NCBI GenBank assembly: GCA_025352125.1
Contig: JANXTZ010000081.1
Span: 98,297-162,296 of the forward strand
DNA from: Deinococcales bacterium
GTDB taxonomy: Bacteria; Deinococcota; Deinococci; Deinococcales; JAAFIG01
DNA length: 64,000 nucleotides
Reading direction: 5' to 3'
Part shown: positions 35,476 to 45,123 of the stretch, piece after piece
Numbering within the stretch: position 1 is the first letter of the stretch
How the letters are laid out: each line of letters starts with the position of its first letter
Translations under genes and position numbers: made by a program
Notes under the pieces: generated by a model
The model's database searches: none
The model's input: only the letters and a program-made list of their open reading frames with translations
What the model was told of the DNA's origin: nothing

Positions 35476-36386
35476 AAATCAATCCTGTGAAAATCAATCC
35501 TGTGAAAACCAAAAAACCGTTCGATTTTTTTTACGCTTTTAATGTCGTGCTTTTAACGTTGGTTTTGATCGTGACCCTATACCCATTTTTGAACGTTCTT
35601 GCAATCGCATTCAACAACTCAGACGACACCGTTCGCGGTGGGATCACCGTTTTTCCTCGGGTTTTGACGCTCGAAAATTTCCGCACTATTTTTGCGTTCA
35701 GCAACATCCCGCAAGCTTTTTTGATTTCTGTGCTGCGCACCGTCTCTGGCACTTTTCTAAGCGTTGCCGCCTGTTCGATGGTGGCATTTGTGCTCAGTCG
35801 CAGGGATTTTCAGGGCAGGGCGTTTTTGTCACGGTTTTTGGCAATCACCTTGTTTATTTCTGGTGGGTTAATCCCTGGTTTTTTACTGATGCGCGACCTG
35901 CATCTGATGAATACATTTTTGGTTTACATTATTCCAGGCATGGTGAACGCTTTTAACATTTTTATGATTCGGTCATATATTGATGGTTTACCTTACGAGT
36001 TGCAAGAATCGGCAAAAATAGATGGCGCAAACGATTTTACAATCTACTGGCGGGTGATCTTGCCACTCTGCGCTCCCGTTCTGGCGACTGTTGCCCTGTT
36101 TGTGGCGGTTGGACAATGGAATTCTTGGTTTGATACTTATTTATACAATGGCAGCAACCAAAGCTTGAGCACCTTGCAATTTGAACTGATGAAAATATTG
36201 CAATCGACCCAAATTGGACGCGATGCCGCTTACGGCAATGACATTGCCAAACAAATGCAGCAGATCAGCCCCGATTCAATCAAAATGGCGATCACTATTG
36301 TCACAATCACACCAATACTCGTGGTTTATCCATTCTTGCAGCGCTATTTTGTCAAAGGCATGACACTGGGTTCGGTGAAAGGTTAA
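35472..36386 (+). CDS. Oligosaccharide ABC transporter permease, YtcP/LplC type
   Basis: A 304-residue permease, partner of the previous gene. The EAA loop is ELQESAKIDGANDFTIYWRVILPLCAP. Typical features: TLYPFLNVLAIAFN near the N-terminus and PFLQRYFVKGMTLGSVKG at the end. The 5' end contains a tandem 15-bp duplication giving KINPVKINPVK, so a second possible GTG start lies 15 bp downstream of the ATG. It overlaps the upstream gene by 4 bp. No CTCGAG in the whole gene. Confidence 0.93.
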   Translation: MKINPVKINPVKTKKPFDFFYAFNVVLLTLVLIVTLYPFLNVLAIAFNNSDDTVRGGITVFPRVLTLENFRTIFAFSNIPQAFLISVLRTVSGTFLSVAACSMVAFVLSRRDFQGRAFLSRFLAITLFISGGLIPGFLLMRDLHLMNTFLVYIIPGMVNAFNIFMIRSYIDGLPYELQESAKIDGANDFTIYWRVILPLCAPVLATVALFVAVGQWNSWFDTYLYNGSNQSLSTLQFELMKILQSTQIGRDAAYGNDIAKQMQQISPDSIKMAITIVTITPILVVYPFLQRYFVKGMTLGSVKG

Positions 36387-36434
36387 GTCAATCAGGTTTT
36401 TTGTTATTCGTTTGGTTTTTCACAAGGAGGCAGT

Positions 36435-38099
36435 ATGAAAACCCCTAAGAACCGTTGGAACCGTCTGATCGCCGTTGGCTGCATTGCCACAGTGGGCATC
36501 ACCTCGATCATGGCTTTGGCGCAAAACAGTGCGACAACCCCGATCACCTTCACCGCTTTCGCTTCCGATCCAAATGCCAACTGGAACAACATGCAAGACG
36601 ATGTTGGTAAGTTCCTGACCCAAAAAACGGGTGTCACCTTGAAACCAGAATTTGCTGTCGGCGACCCCATCGCCAAAATCAATTTGATTGCCGCCTCTGG
36701 GCAATACCCAGATTTTATCGTGCCAAAAGGACAACAGGGCGTCCTGGTCGATGCGGGAGCCATGCTTGACTTGACAGATTTGATCAACAAATACGCGCCA
36801 AACATCAAAAAAGTGATTGGCAAACAATTTGATCGGATGCGTTTTACCCTCAAAGACCCAAAAATTTATTTTATTCCAAACCTCGATTCGATTGGACAAA
36901 TCGATTTTGACACCGATGCCTGGTACAAGTTGCAATTGGGTGCTTTAAAAGAACAAAAATATCCTCGAATCAAAAGTTTACAAGATTACGAGAAAGTCAT
37001 CACCACCTACGTCAAAAAACACCCAACCACCAGTGACGGCAAACCAACCGTGGGCTTGAGTTTGCTTGCCGACGATTGGCGTTTCGTGATCTCTGTGACC
37101 AACCCTGGCTTCTGGGCGACGGGCGCGTCCGATGACGGCGAATGGTACATCGACCCAACCACCTACGAAGCCAAAGTGCACTTGACCCGCCCAGAAGAGC
37201 GCGAGTACTTCAGGTGGCTGAACCACATGAACGATATTGGACTGCTCGACAAAGAGAGTTTTACCCAAAAGTATGACCAGTACCTGGCAAAAATTGCCTC
37301 TGGGCGCGTGGTCGGTTTGATCGACGCCAGTTGGGAAATTGGACAAGCCGTCAATTCATTGAAAGCCGCCGGCAAATTTGAGCAAACCTATGGGCGTTTT
37401 GGCGCGACCCTCAAACCAAACATGAAAGCCGCCTACAACCAACCCACGGGCTTCAGGGGCGGTTGGGGCATCGGCATCACCACATCGTGCAAAGACCCTG
37501 TACGTGCGATCAAATTCCTGGATTACCTTGCCAGCCCAGAAGGACAGGTGCTCAATAGCTGGGGCATCGAAGGCAAGCATTACAACATGGTGGGCGGCAA
37601 ACGCGTGATTCCCGAAGCCGTGCAAAAAGAAAAGAGCAACAACAACAATGCCTTTGCTCGAGCCACCGGCATTGGCAGTTACAACTGGTCGATTCGTTAC
37701 GGCGACGGCGTGAAAGACGCGACTGGCAATTATTACACCACCAATTTCCCAGATCAAATTCTTGCCAATTACTCCGACGAGGAAAAGTCGGCGCTGGCTG
37801 CCTACAATGTCAAATTCTGGAACGATCTGCTGCCCAAACCATCATCATTCAAAGCCAAGCCCTGGGCTGCCGCCTGGTCAATTCCAGTCGCTCAGGACAA
37901 CCCATTAAATGAATTCTGGAACGCCGAACAAGACATCACCCGCAAGTACATTCCGCAAGCGATCTTGGCAAAACCAGCCGATTTCGACAAGATTTACGAC
38001 ACCCTGCTCGCAGAGCTTGAAACAAAAATCAGCAAGTATTCAAAGTTGCAAACCCAATTGGTGCAGGACCGTCTGAAGCTCTGGAAAATCTTGAAGTAA
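36435..38099 (+). CDS. Oligosaccharide ABC transporter substrate-binding protein, LplA type
   Basis: A 554-residue secreted binding protein. Signal peptide LIAVGCIATVGITSIMALAQ. The length and segments such as QKTGVTLKPEFAVGDPIAKINLIAASGQYPDFIV (here given in part: IAASGQYPDFIVPK) and AGAMLDLTDLINKYAPN match the long LplA class that binds large oligosaccharides. CAAGGAGG precedes the ATG. No ATPase is encoded here, so the importer must use a shared MsmX-like ATPase elsewhere, as is usual for this class. Only one CTCGAG (37657). Confidence 0.92.
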   Translation: MKTPKNRWNRLIAVGCIATVGITSIMALAQNSATTPITFTAFASDPNANWNNMQDDVGKFLTQKTGVTLKPEFAVGDPIAKINLIAASGQYPDFIVPKGQQGVLVDAGAMLDLTDLINKYAPNIKKVIGKQFDRMRFTLKDPKIYFIPNLDSIGQIDFDTDAWYKLQLGALKEQKYPRIKSLQDYEKVITTYVKKHPTTSDGKPTVGLSLLADDWRFVISVTNPGFWATGASDDGEWYIDPTTYEAKVHLTRPEEREYFRWLNHMNDIGLLDKESFTQKYDQYLAKIASGRVVGLIDASWEIGQAVNSLKAAGKFEQTYGRFGATLKPNMKAAYNQPTGFRGGWGIGITTSCKDPVRAIKFLDYLASPEGQVLNSWGIEGKHYNMVGGKRVIPEAVQKEKSNNNNAFARATGIGSYNWSIRYGDGVKDATGNYYTTNFPDQILANYSDEEKSALAAYNVKFWNDLLPKPSSFKAKPWAAAWSIPVAQDNPLNEFWNAEQDITRKYIPQAILAKPADFDKIYDTLLAELETKISKYSKLQTQLVQDRLKLWKILK

Positions 38100-38116
38100 C
38101 CCTTTTTGGAATTCAG

Positions 38117-38151
38117 AACCTGTCATCTGTTCTCGAGGTGGCAGGTTTTTT
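38117..38151 (+). terminator. Rho-independent terminator between binding protein and GH95 genes
   Basis: AACCTGTCA, 13-nt loop, TGGCAGGTT then TTTTT. One G-T pair in a 9-bp stem. Likely reduces transcription of the glycosidases relative to the binding protein. Confidence 0.7.
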
Positions 38152-38162
38152 CTCGAGGTCTT

Positions 38163-40373
38163 ATGAAACTCATGTACTTGCAACCCGCCACACGTTGGAA
38201 CAAAGCCCTACCGATTGGCAATGGTTTGTTGGGCGCCATGGTCTACGCGGACGCTTTTACCGAACGCATCGAGTTGAACGAGAGCACCCTTTGGACAGGA
38301 ACACCAGACAATCATCTCAAGCCAGATGCGAAGACCTTTCTCGAGCCTGTACGGGCATTGTTGCGCGGTCAGCAGTGGTTTGCGGCGCAGCAGTTGCTCG
38401 AGGAGAACATGCTCGGGACTTCCTCGCAAGCCTATCAACCGCTCGGGACGTTGCTGATTTCAGGACAACCTCATCTCGAGGCTGGATCGTACCGCCGAGA
38501 ATTAAATCTCGAGACGGCTGTGGTTTCGGTCGAGTCTGAAACGCAGCGACGCGAAACATTTATCAGTTATCCCGATAACGTTCTGGTTTACCGTTGGCGT
38601 TTTGGCAAACCCTGCAACGTCATGACCATCAGCCTCGAGTCTCTGCACAAACATTCGCTACGATCTGAAGGCTCGAGGTTGACTTTGGAGGGACAGATTG
38701 GCAATGGTTTGTGCTTTCATGGTTTGCTACAAGTGCAAGCCACCGGTGGAACAATCAGCGCCTCAAAAGATGCTTTGACGGTGGTTGGCGCGAGCGAATT
38801 CACAGTGTTTTTCACGGCTGCCAGCAATTACCAAAACTGGAAAACCACACCAAACCCGCAAAACCCAGAACCCGCAGAGCGCTGTCAGGCAAGACTCGAG
38901 CAGGCAGTGACATTGGGCTGGAAAACTTTACTCGAGCGGCACATTGAAGATTATCAAAACTTGTTCTCTCGGGTAAGTCTCGAATTGGGAAGCGATGAAT
39001 TTGCGCACTTGCCCACCGACAAAAGACTCGAGCAATACCAGAACGGTACGCCAGACACGGCACTCGAGGCGCTGTACTTTCAATTTGGACGTTACTTGCT
39101 AATTGCCTGCTCGAGAAAAGGTGGGCAAGCCGCGAACCTACAAGGCATTTGGAATCCGTACCTGCAACCGCCGTGGTGCAGCGATTACACGATCAACATC
39201 AACACCCAGATGAATTACTGGTTGTCCGAAACCTGCGCCCTGCCCGAATGCAGCGAACCCTTGTTCGCGCTGCTCGAGGATTTGAGTCTGGCGGGACTAG
39301 CCACCGCCCAAATCCTTTACGGTTGCCAGGGTTGGACAGCACATCACAACACCGATTTGTGGCGCAAGACCACGCCGACTGACGGCAGTGCCAGTTGGGC
39401 ATTTTTTCCGCTGGCTGGCGCATGGTTGGCACGGCAACTCTGGGACCACTGGTTGTTCAACCATGATGAAGTTTTTCTCGAGCAACGCGCCCTGCCAATT
39501 TTAAAAGGCGCAAGCCAATTTATCCTCGATTGGTTGATCGAAACCCAAAATGGAAACCTCGGCACAAGTCCCTCGAGCAGTCCAGAGAACATGTTTTTTG
39601 ACGAGGCGCAAAACAAATGCGCCATCAGCCATTCTTCAACCATCGATTTGTCCATCGCTCGAGACATTTTGGAAAGCACTTTACAAGCCATCAAGCATCT
39701 CAAACTCGAAACTGAATTGCAGCAGCAAATTCAAAGTGTTTTACCGCGCCTCGAGCCGTTCAAGATTGGGTCAAAAGGACAACTGCTCGAGTGGGAAAAA
39801 GAATTTCTCGAGGTTGAACCAGGACATCGGCACGTCTCGCACCTGTACGGTTTATACCCAGCGAATTTGTTTGCCGACCAACCAGAGCTACGGACCGCGT
39901 GTCAAAAAAGTTTGGAATTGCGACTCGAGTACGGCGGCGGTCACACGGGCTGGAGTGCTGCCTGGATCATCAATTTATTTGCGAGGCTCGAGAATGCAGA
40001 CGCCGCTTACGCGATGTTGCAACAACTCTTAAAAAAATCCACACTGCCCAATTTGTTCGACAACCACCCGCCATTTCAAATCGATGGCAATTTTGGTGGC
40101 ACGGCAGGCATTGCCGAAATGCTCCTGCACAGCCACGACAGCCAAATTGACCTGCTGCCCGCCCTGCCCACAGCCTGGGCTTCAGGCAGTGTCACGGGGC
40201 TTCGCGCTCGAGGTGGACTGATGGTGGACATGCACTGGCAAAACCATGAATTGACATCCGCAAGCATTACCGCAACAAGAACCTGCAAACTCGAGATTCG
40301 TTATCAAAATTTGCACCAGACTTGGCAACTCGAGGCGAGAGAAACTCGAGTATTCACAAGGAGTACACCATGA
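38163..40373 (+). CDS. Alpha-L-fucosidase, GH95
   Basis: Inverting enzyme that removes alpha-1,2-linked L-fucose (some members L-galactose). 736 aa, no signal peptide. Start motif [20 protein letters not shown]; catalytic-centre segments [37 protein letters not shown] (the two Asn that activate water in characterised members), [11 protein letters not shown] (Glu), and [18 protein letters not shown] (Asp). [14 protein letters not shown] is also typical. ATG 38163 is chosen because the protein then starts as other GH95 do. It overlaps the GH42 gene by 4 bp. Fucose removal from xyloglucan side chains is the inferred role. Confidence 0.93.
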   Translation: MKLMYLQPATRWNKALPIGNGLLGAMVYADAFTERIELNESTLWTGTPDNHLKPDAKTFLEPVRALLRGQQWFAAQQLLEENMLGTSSQAYQPLGTLLISGQPHLEAGSYRRELNLETAVVSVESETQRRETFISYPDNVLVYRWRFGKPCNVMTISLESLHKHSLRSEGSRLTLEGQIGNGLCFHGLLQVQATGGTISASKDALTVVGASEFTVFFTAASNYQNWKTTPNPQNPEPAERCQARLEQAVTLGWKTLLERHIEDYQNLFSRVSLELGSDEFAHLPTDKRLEQYQNGTPDTALEALYFQFGRYLLIACSRKGGQAANLQGIWNPYLQPPWCSDYTININTQMNYWLSETCALPECSEPLFALLEDLSLAGLATAQILYGCQGWTAHHNTDLWRKTTPTDGSASWAFFPLAGAWLARQLWDHWLFNHDEVFLEQRALPILKGASQFILDWLIETQNGNLGTSPSSSPENMFFDEAQNKCAISHSSTIDLSIARDILESTLQAIKHLKLETELQQQIQSVLPRLEPFKIGSKGQLLEWEKEFLEVEPGHRHVSHLYGLYPANLFADQPELRTACQKSLELRLEYGGGHTGWSAAWIINLFARLENADAAYAMLQQLLKKSTLPNLFDNHPPFQIDGNFGGTAGIAEMLLHSHDSQIDLLPALPTAWASGSVTGLRARGGLMVDMHWQNHELTSASITATRTCKLEIRYQNLHQTWQLEARETRVFTRSTP

Positions 40374-42391
40374 ATTTAGGCAAGATTTCTTACGGCGGCG
40401 ACTGGAATCCCGAACAATGGGATCGCGCGGTCTGGGACGAAGATGTGCGCTTGTTCAAAGAAGCGGGCATCGATTTTTTGAGCATCAATATTTTTGCTTG
40501 GACACTGTTGCAACCGAGCGAAGACACGTTTGACTTCTCGCAACTCGACGAAATTTTTGCGCTGCTGCACGCCAACAACATCAAAATTTGTCTCGCCACC
40601 AGCACCGCCGCGCACCCCGCCTGGATGGCAACCAAATACCCTGACATCCTGCGCGTCGATCACCAGGGACGCAAGCGCAAATTCGGTGATCGGCACAATT
40701 CTTGCCCCTCGAGCAGCGCCTATGCCACATTTGCGCCGAAACTTGCAACAGCCCTGGCAACCCGTTACCAGAATCATCCTGCGCTCGAGTTATGGCATAT
40801 TTCAAACGAATTTGGCGGCAGTTGTTACTGCGAAAACTGCGAGAAACGCTTTCGAGTCTGGTTGCAACAACAATACATCACGCTCGAGGCGCTGAACACC
40901 GCCTGGAACGCAACCTTCTGGAGTCAGATCATCACCGATTGGAACGAAATTGTCGTGCCAAATCAACTCAGCGTGCAGTGGTCAGACCGTGGCACAGCCA
41001 TGCAAGGCTTGGCACTGGATTTCATGCGCTTTAATTCCGAAAATATTCTGGGCATGTACAACCTCGAGTATGACGCGATCAAAGCCATCATTCCCGAAGC
41101 AATGATCACCACCAACATGATGGGCATGTACCGCCCGCTCAATTACCGAAAATGGGCGAAACGCATTGACGTGATCGCCTGGGATTCGTACCCCTCGCCA
41201 AACCACAGTGCGGCTCAAACCGCGCTGGCACACGATTTAATGCGTAGCTTGAAAGACGGGCAACCATTTTTACTGATGGAACAAACCCCAAGCCAAACCA
41301 ACTGGCAGCCATACAATGCCCTCAAACGCCCTGGCGTGATGCGCCTTCAAAGTTGGCAAGCCGTGGCGCACGGCGCAGATGCCATCATGTTCTTTCAAAT
41401 GCGGCGCTCCATCGGCGCAGGCGAAAAATTCCACGGCGCGGTCATTGAACACTCGGGGCGTTCCGACACTCGGGTTTTCCAAGAAGTTGCCGCGCTGGGC
41501 AGAGAATTACAACAACTTGGCAATAAAATCATTGGCTCGAGAATCCAGAGCGATGTGGCAATCTGGTTTGACTGGGAAAGCTGGTGGGCGGTTGAAAATT
41601 CACTTGGACCAAGCGCAGGACTGCATTACACCGAAGAAATTGCCAAATACCACACGGCGTTTCACGATGCCAACATTTCTGTGGACATGATCGGACCAGA
41701 CTCGAGCTTGGACCAGTACAAGATTTTGGTCGCGCCCGTGTTGTACCTGCTGCAACCTGGCGTGAACGAGCGCATCAAGACTTTTGTGGACAACGGTGGC
41801 ACGCTCGTCACCAGTTTTTTAAGCGGTGTTGCCGACCAGAATGACCGCGTGTTCCCAGGAGGACCTCCTGGCTTGCTGCGCGAGACCCTGGGCTTGTGGG
41901 TCGAAGAAATTGATGCCCTGCCACCCGAACAACACAACACCATGCTGGTTCAAAACGCGTTCGGCTCGAGGAGCAACTACGAATACACCTGCAACCTCTT
42001 GTTCGCCATTGTGCGCCTCGAGACTGCCGAAACGATAGCGACTTACGGACAAGATTTTTACGCGGGCACGCCCGTACTCACCCGCAACCAATTTGGGGCA
42101 GGGCAAGCCTGGTTTGTCGCCTCGAGTCCAGATTCAAACTTCTTGAACGATTTTGTTCAGCACCTTTGCCGCGAAAACAACGTGCAACCCGTGATGCAAG
42201 GCGTTCCAACAGGCGTCAAAGTCACCAAGCGCAGCAAAGACGGACACGATTATTATTTTATTCTCAACCACACCAGCAGCACCCAAACCATGCCGCTCGA
42301 GAAACCAATGCGTGATTTGTTAAGCGGTCAAACATTTACAGGCAGTCTGAAGATTGAAGCTCGAGGTGTGCTTGTTGCAGAAGCGATTTAA
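40370..42391 (+). CDS. Beta-galactosidase, GH42
   Basis: Retaining cytoplasmic beta-galactosidase, 673 aa. [12 protein letters not shown] is the standard GH42 start. Acid/base Glu147 in HISNEFGG; nucleophile Glu304 in [12 protein letters not shown]. The zinc-type cysteine cluster follows the acid/base ([13 protein letters not shown]). The C-terminal third holds the trimerisation Rossmann-like and beta domains ([28 protein letters not shown]). AAGGAG lies before ATG 40370, which overlaps the GH95 stop. Expected to remove galactose exposed after defucosylation. Confidence 0.95.
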   Translation: MNLGKISYGGDWNPEQWDRAVWDEDVRLFKEAGIDFLSINIFAWTLLQPSEDTFDFSQLDEIFALLHANNIKICLATSTAAHPAWMATKYPDILRVDHQGRKRKFGDRHNSCPSSSAYATFAPKLATALATRYQNHPALELWHISNEFGGSCYCENCEKRFRVWLQQQYITLEALNTAWNATFWSQIITDWNEIVVPNQLSVQWSDRGTAMQGLALDFMRFNSENILGMYNLEYDAIKAIIPEAMITTNMMGMYRPLNYRKWAKRIDVIAWDSYPSPNHSAAQTALAHDLMRSLKDGQPFLLMEQTPSQTNWQPYNALKRPGVMRLQSWQAVAHGADAIMFFQMRRSIGAGEKFHGAVIEHSGRSDTRVFQEVAALGRELQQLGNKIIGSRIQSDVAIWFDWESWWAVENSLGPSAGLHYTEEIAKYHTAFHDANISVDMIGPDSSLDQYKILVAPVLYLLQPGVNERIKTFVDNGGTLVTSFLSGVADQNDRVFPGGPPGLLRETLGLWVEEIDALPPEQHNTMLVQNAFGSRSNYEYTCNLLFAIVRLETAETIATYGQDFYAGTPVLTRNQFGAGQAWFVASSPDSNFLNDFVQHLCRENNVQPVMQGVPTGVKVTKRSKDGHDYYFILNHTSSTQTMPLEKPMRDLLSGQTFTGSLKIEARGVLVAEAI

Positions 42392-42421
42392 CTCAGGGTT
42401 TTGATTGCAAATTGAACGCGC

Positions 42422-42492
42422 CAGAAAGGGCGCAGCAAGCGGCCATGCCCGTAAGGTGCGTTTTATGGTCAAGAAGCAGCGCCCCTACATGG
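42422..42492. repeat. REP-like repeat, inverted copy
   Basis: Reverse complement reads GTAGGGGCGCTGCTTCTTGA, then CCATAAAACGCACCTTACGG, matching 16014-16049 and 590-606. It sits directly beside the RAYT remnant. Another partial copy (GTAAGGGCGCTGCTTG) is at about 42804-42822. Confidence 0.65.
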
Positions 42493-42693
42493 TCATGGAT
42501 TGTTTGGGTTTTCTTCGTCTTCTGACCAGGATTGCGGATTGTTGAAAATGTATCCACGAATTCGCTCGAGTTCGGTTTCATCCCAAACAATACGATCCCA
42601 AAATCTTTTCTGCCATGCGGGTCGTTCAGTACGTCCTACGAAGCATTTCACTATTGATGATTTCCCCAAAAATACATTCTCGTCGAAACACAC
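42493..42693 (-). pseudogene. REP-associated tyrosine transposase (RAYT) remnant, C-terminal part
   Basis: 66 codons with the characteristic RAYT/IS200-like end: PAWQKRFWDRIVWDETELER, then IRGYIFNNPQSW and DEENP. Full proteins have about 150-200 residues with an HUH motif; neither HUH nor the catalytic Tyr is present here, so the gene is truncated at its 5' side. RAYTs mobilise REP palindromes; the immediate neighbour is a REP-like repeat. Confidence rests on the C-terminal match only. Confidence 0.7.
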
Positions 42694-42924
42694 AAACCGT
42701 CACAAAATACGCACCTGAACTCGAGTAATCGTAATTTTTTAATCGCATAGATTTTCGATGATGTTTTTCAGGATTGAATTTCATTGTCTATCCGTTTTAC
42801 CGTAAGGGCGCTGCTTGCTCCGCCCTGCCATTCTTAAGGTGTGATGATTTGATAGGCTCAAGCGGGATCAAATTAAAGGTTCGGGAGATACTCGGTAAAG
42901 CTTGAGTGTCAACAATTTCTCGAG
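42694..42924. other. Intergenic, AT-rich, partial repeat
   Basis: No gene recognised. Contains the partial repeat GTAAGGGCGCTGCTTGCTCC at about 42804 and otherwise low-complexity AT-rich sequence. Confidence 0.4.
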
Positions 42925-43575
42925 CTACCAGCCGAAAACTCTGCATCCGAAAAACCACTTTTCAGACACTCGCCAAAAATCGAAAGCATCTCCCACTCCT
43001 ATTTCTTTTAGTTCTTCCCAATTCACAGGCATAGAAGCGTACATAAATCCACAAGATGTTAAATTCAAATCAAGTGGGAAACCTGAGGGTATGAATTCCT
43101 CAAAAAAAACTATTTTTTGATTATTATAAGAAGAAAATTCTACTCTCTCCTTAATTCCATCACTTATATACCAGTATTTTGACGGTAATTTTACGTAGAA
43201 ATTTTTATTCTTTTGTTTTGACATACTTTTTTCAGCATCAGTAATAACTTCTGAATACATTTTTTGTGCGATGTAAAATTTGGAGCTTTGAGTTAACTGA
43301 GAAATCGTTGGAATAAAAACAATTCGCAAAACAAGAAGTGCCAACGGAATAAATGAAAAAAAACCTTGAGATTTGAAGTCCCAGAATATCCGTAAAAATG
43401 ACCAAAGAGTCACCCCAAAAAGACTTACGAATAAAAATCCACGTAAGAAAAACTCAGTATAAAATCCATCACGCCAATTGCTTGGCAAAAGCGATAAAAG
43501 CAACTGTCCTACAAGTTCAAAAGTGAGAAATTTATAAACAAACAGTGCAAATTTAGATTGATTTTTCAAGTTCAT
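42925..43575 (-). CDS. Membrane protein of unknown function, AT-rich orphan gene
   Basis: 216 aa from ATG 43575 (GAGAGGTG upstream). Three hydrophobic stretches in the N-terminal half (FELVGQLLLSLLPS; EFFLRGFLFVSLFGVTLWSFL; FFSFIPLALLVLRIVFI) and a soluble C-terminal half with aromatic residues (VKLPSKYWYISDGIKERV). I recognise no family. The gene is distinctly richer in A and T than its surroundings and carries no internal CTCGAG, both signs of recent acquisition. It lies between a transposase remnant and a Uma2 gene. Confidence 0.65.
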   Translation of the reverse strand: MNLKNQSKFALFVYKFLTFELVGQLLLSLLPSNWRDGFYTEFFLRGFLFVSLFGVTLWSFLRIFWDFKSQGFFSFIPLALLVLRIVFIPTISQLTQSSKFYIAQKMYSEVITDAEKSMSKQKNKNFYVKLPSKYWYISDGIKERVEFSSYNNQKIVFFEEFIPSGFPLDLNLTSCGFMYASMPVNWEELKEIGVGDAFDFWRVSEKWFFGCRVFGW

Positions 43576-43701
43576 TTTCAGCACCTCTCGAACTTCAAAA
43601 CCATAGCAAACCTGTCATGAAAACCATTTCATCATTGGTTTCATGCAATTAAAACTCGAGAAGCCTTTTGTTGCTCGAGTCTTGTTTTTGAATCAACAAA
43701 T

Positions 43702-44274
43702 TCAAGTTTTTGTTTCAATCACAACGTCCTCAAAAAACTCTTCAAGCGTCATGGCAAAATTCAAACTTTGATTCTCGAGCGTTCCTGTTTCCTCGAGAAT
43801 CGCGTACTGCCATGTGCCGTCAAGGTTGCGTTTGAACGTCTCGAGAAATTTCTTGTTCTGATGAATCAGAACGTACATTTGAAGGCTGGCGGATTTTTGG
43901 TAGTTCAACCATTTTTCGCTGCGGTCGAGGTCTTCGGTGCTGTTCGATAGAACTTCAACGATCAGGCAAGGGTTGTGAATCAGTAAGTCGTCAACATCGT
44001 CGTCGCAACTGACCACGACATCGGGATAGTATCCAACACCGTTTTTGGTGCGAAGTTTGACGTTTTCCATGTACGCGCCGCAATTGGGTTTGGCTCGAGC
44101 CGCAATTCTGGCTTTGGCGTAAATATTTCCTGCGATGGTGTTGTGCGCTTTGGTTCCGCCAGCCATCGCAAACATAAAACCATCCACAAACTCGTGGCGA
44201 ATTTCGTGTTGTTCCTCGAGTTTGAGGTACTGCTCGAAGGTAAGCGGTTCGGTGTTGGTCGCAACTCGAGGCAT
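43702..44274 (-). CDS. Uma2 family (DUF820) nuclease-like protein
   Basis: A 190-residue protein of the PD-(D/E)xK-fold Uma2 family, very expanded in cyanobacteria, Chloroflexi and Deinococci and of unclear function. Core motif: GYYPDVVVSCD then PCLIVEVLSNSTEDLDRSEK (the D...E-x-[ILV] putative metal site). Also HEFVDGFMFAMAGGTKAHNTI at the N-terminal side. ATG 44274 lies 6 nt from TATACT; the frame is open further upstream but would then pass through the promoter. Confidence 0.9.
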   Translation of the reverse strand: MPRVATNTEPLTFEQYLKLEEQHEIRHEFVDGFMFAMAGGTKAHNTIAGNIYAKARIAARAKPNCGAYMENVKLRTKNGVGYYPDVVVSCDDDVDDLLIHNPCLIVEVLSNSTEDLDRSEKWLNYQKSASLQMYVLIHQNKKFLETFKRNLDGTWQYAILEETGTLENQSLNFAMTLEEFFEDVVIETKT

Positions 44275-44280
44275 AAAAAA

Positions 44281-44286
44281 AGTATA
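44281..44286 (-). promoter_or_regulatory. -10 box TATACT, leaderless start
   Basis: TATACT followed by six T residues and the ATG at 44274. No Shine-Dalgarno sequence. Confidence 0.6.
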
Positions 44287-44364
44287 GCGCAAATCAAAAT
44301 TAATCTCGAGTTTGCCAGCCCTTTGTTCCGTCGGGTACAATAAAACGCTTTCTTGGAGGACAAT

Positions 44365-45114
44365 ATGAAACCATTACTGGCATTGAATTGGAAATTGCAA
44401 AAAGGACCTGCCGAAGCCCTGAGTTGGAGCAAATCGTTGCTCGAGAAACTGCCCTCAAACTTGGCGGCAGATTTGGCGATCATGTCGCCCACCATCAGTT
44501 TGAGTGCGGTTTCGGGCGTGTTGCTTGGCTCGAAGGTGGCGTTTGGGGCGCAGGATGTCAGTGCACAGGGCAAGGGCGCGTTCACGGGTGAAACCGCCGC
44601 CGCTTGGTTGCTCGAGTTGGGTTGCAAGTTCGCAGTCATTGGGCATTCTGAACGCCGCGAGTACCACGGTGAGACGGACTTTATTGCAAACGCGAAAGTG
44701 AAGGCAACGCAAGCGGCAGGGTTAACCCCGATTTTGTGCGTGGGTGAAAAACTCGAGGTGCGTGAGGCTGGAAATGCCGAAAGCTTCACGGTGGGGCAAC
44801 TCGAGGTGGCGCTGAACGGCGTTGAAGTGAATGCTGATGATTCGCTGGTGATCGCTTACGAACCGATCTGGGCGATAGGCACGGGCAAAACCGCCACGCC
44901 TGACGATGCCGAAAACATGGGCAACGCGATTCGGGCGTTCTTGGATGGCAAGTACGGCGCTGCATCGGCGCACATTCGTATTTTGTACGGTGGCAGCGTC
45001 AAACCCGATAACATCAAAGCCTTGTGCGCCCGCAGCAACGTGGACGGCGCGTTGGTGGGTGGCGCGAGCCTCGAGTTGGACAGCGTGCTTGGCATGTTAA
45101 ACGCTCTGGCGTAA
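44365..45114 (+). CDS. tpiA: Triosephosphate isomerase
   Basis: Interconverts dihydroxyacetone phosphate and glyceraldehyde-3-phosphate. 249 aa. Lys10 in LALNWK, the His in VIGHSERREYHGE, catalytic Glu in IAYEPIWAIGTGK, and the phosphate loop ILYGGSVKPDN and DGALVGGASL are all present. GGAGGA precedes ATG 44365. The next gene starts 9 bp after the stop and its -10 box overlaps the stop codon. Confidence 0.97.
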   Translation: MKPLLALNWKLQKGPAEALSWSKSLLEKLPSNLAADLAIMSPTISLSAVSGVLLGSKVAFGAQDVSAQGKGAFTGETAAAWLLELGCKFAVIGHSERREYHGETDFIANAKVKATQAAGLTPILCVGEKLEVREAGNAESFTVGQLEVALNGVEVNADDSLVIAYEPIWAIGTGKTATPDDAENMGNAIRAFLDGKYGAASAHIRILYGGSVKPDNIKALCARSNVDGALVGGASLELDSVLGMLNALA

Positions 45115-45117
45115 TCT
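45112..45117 (+). promoter_or_regulatory. -10 box TAATCT, leaderless start
   Basis: TAATCT, 6 nt, then the ATG at 45124. It overlaps the tpiA stop codon. Confidence 0.5.
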
Positions 45118-45123
45118 AAAACC

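Noticed and set aside
42902-43120. 72-codon plus-strand frame
   Set aside because: Shadow of the minus-strand membrane protein gene; no ribosome binding site.
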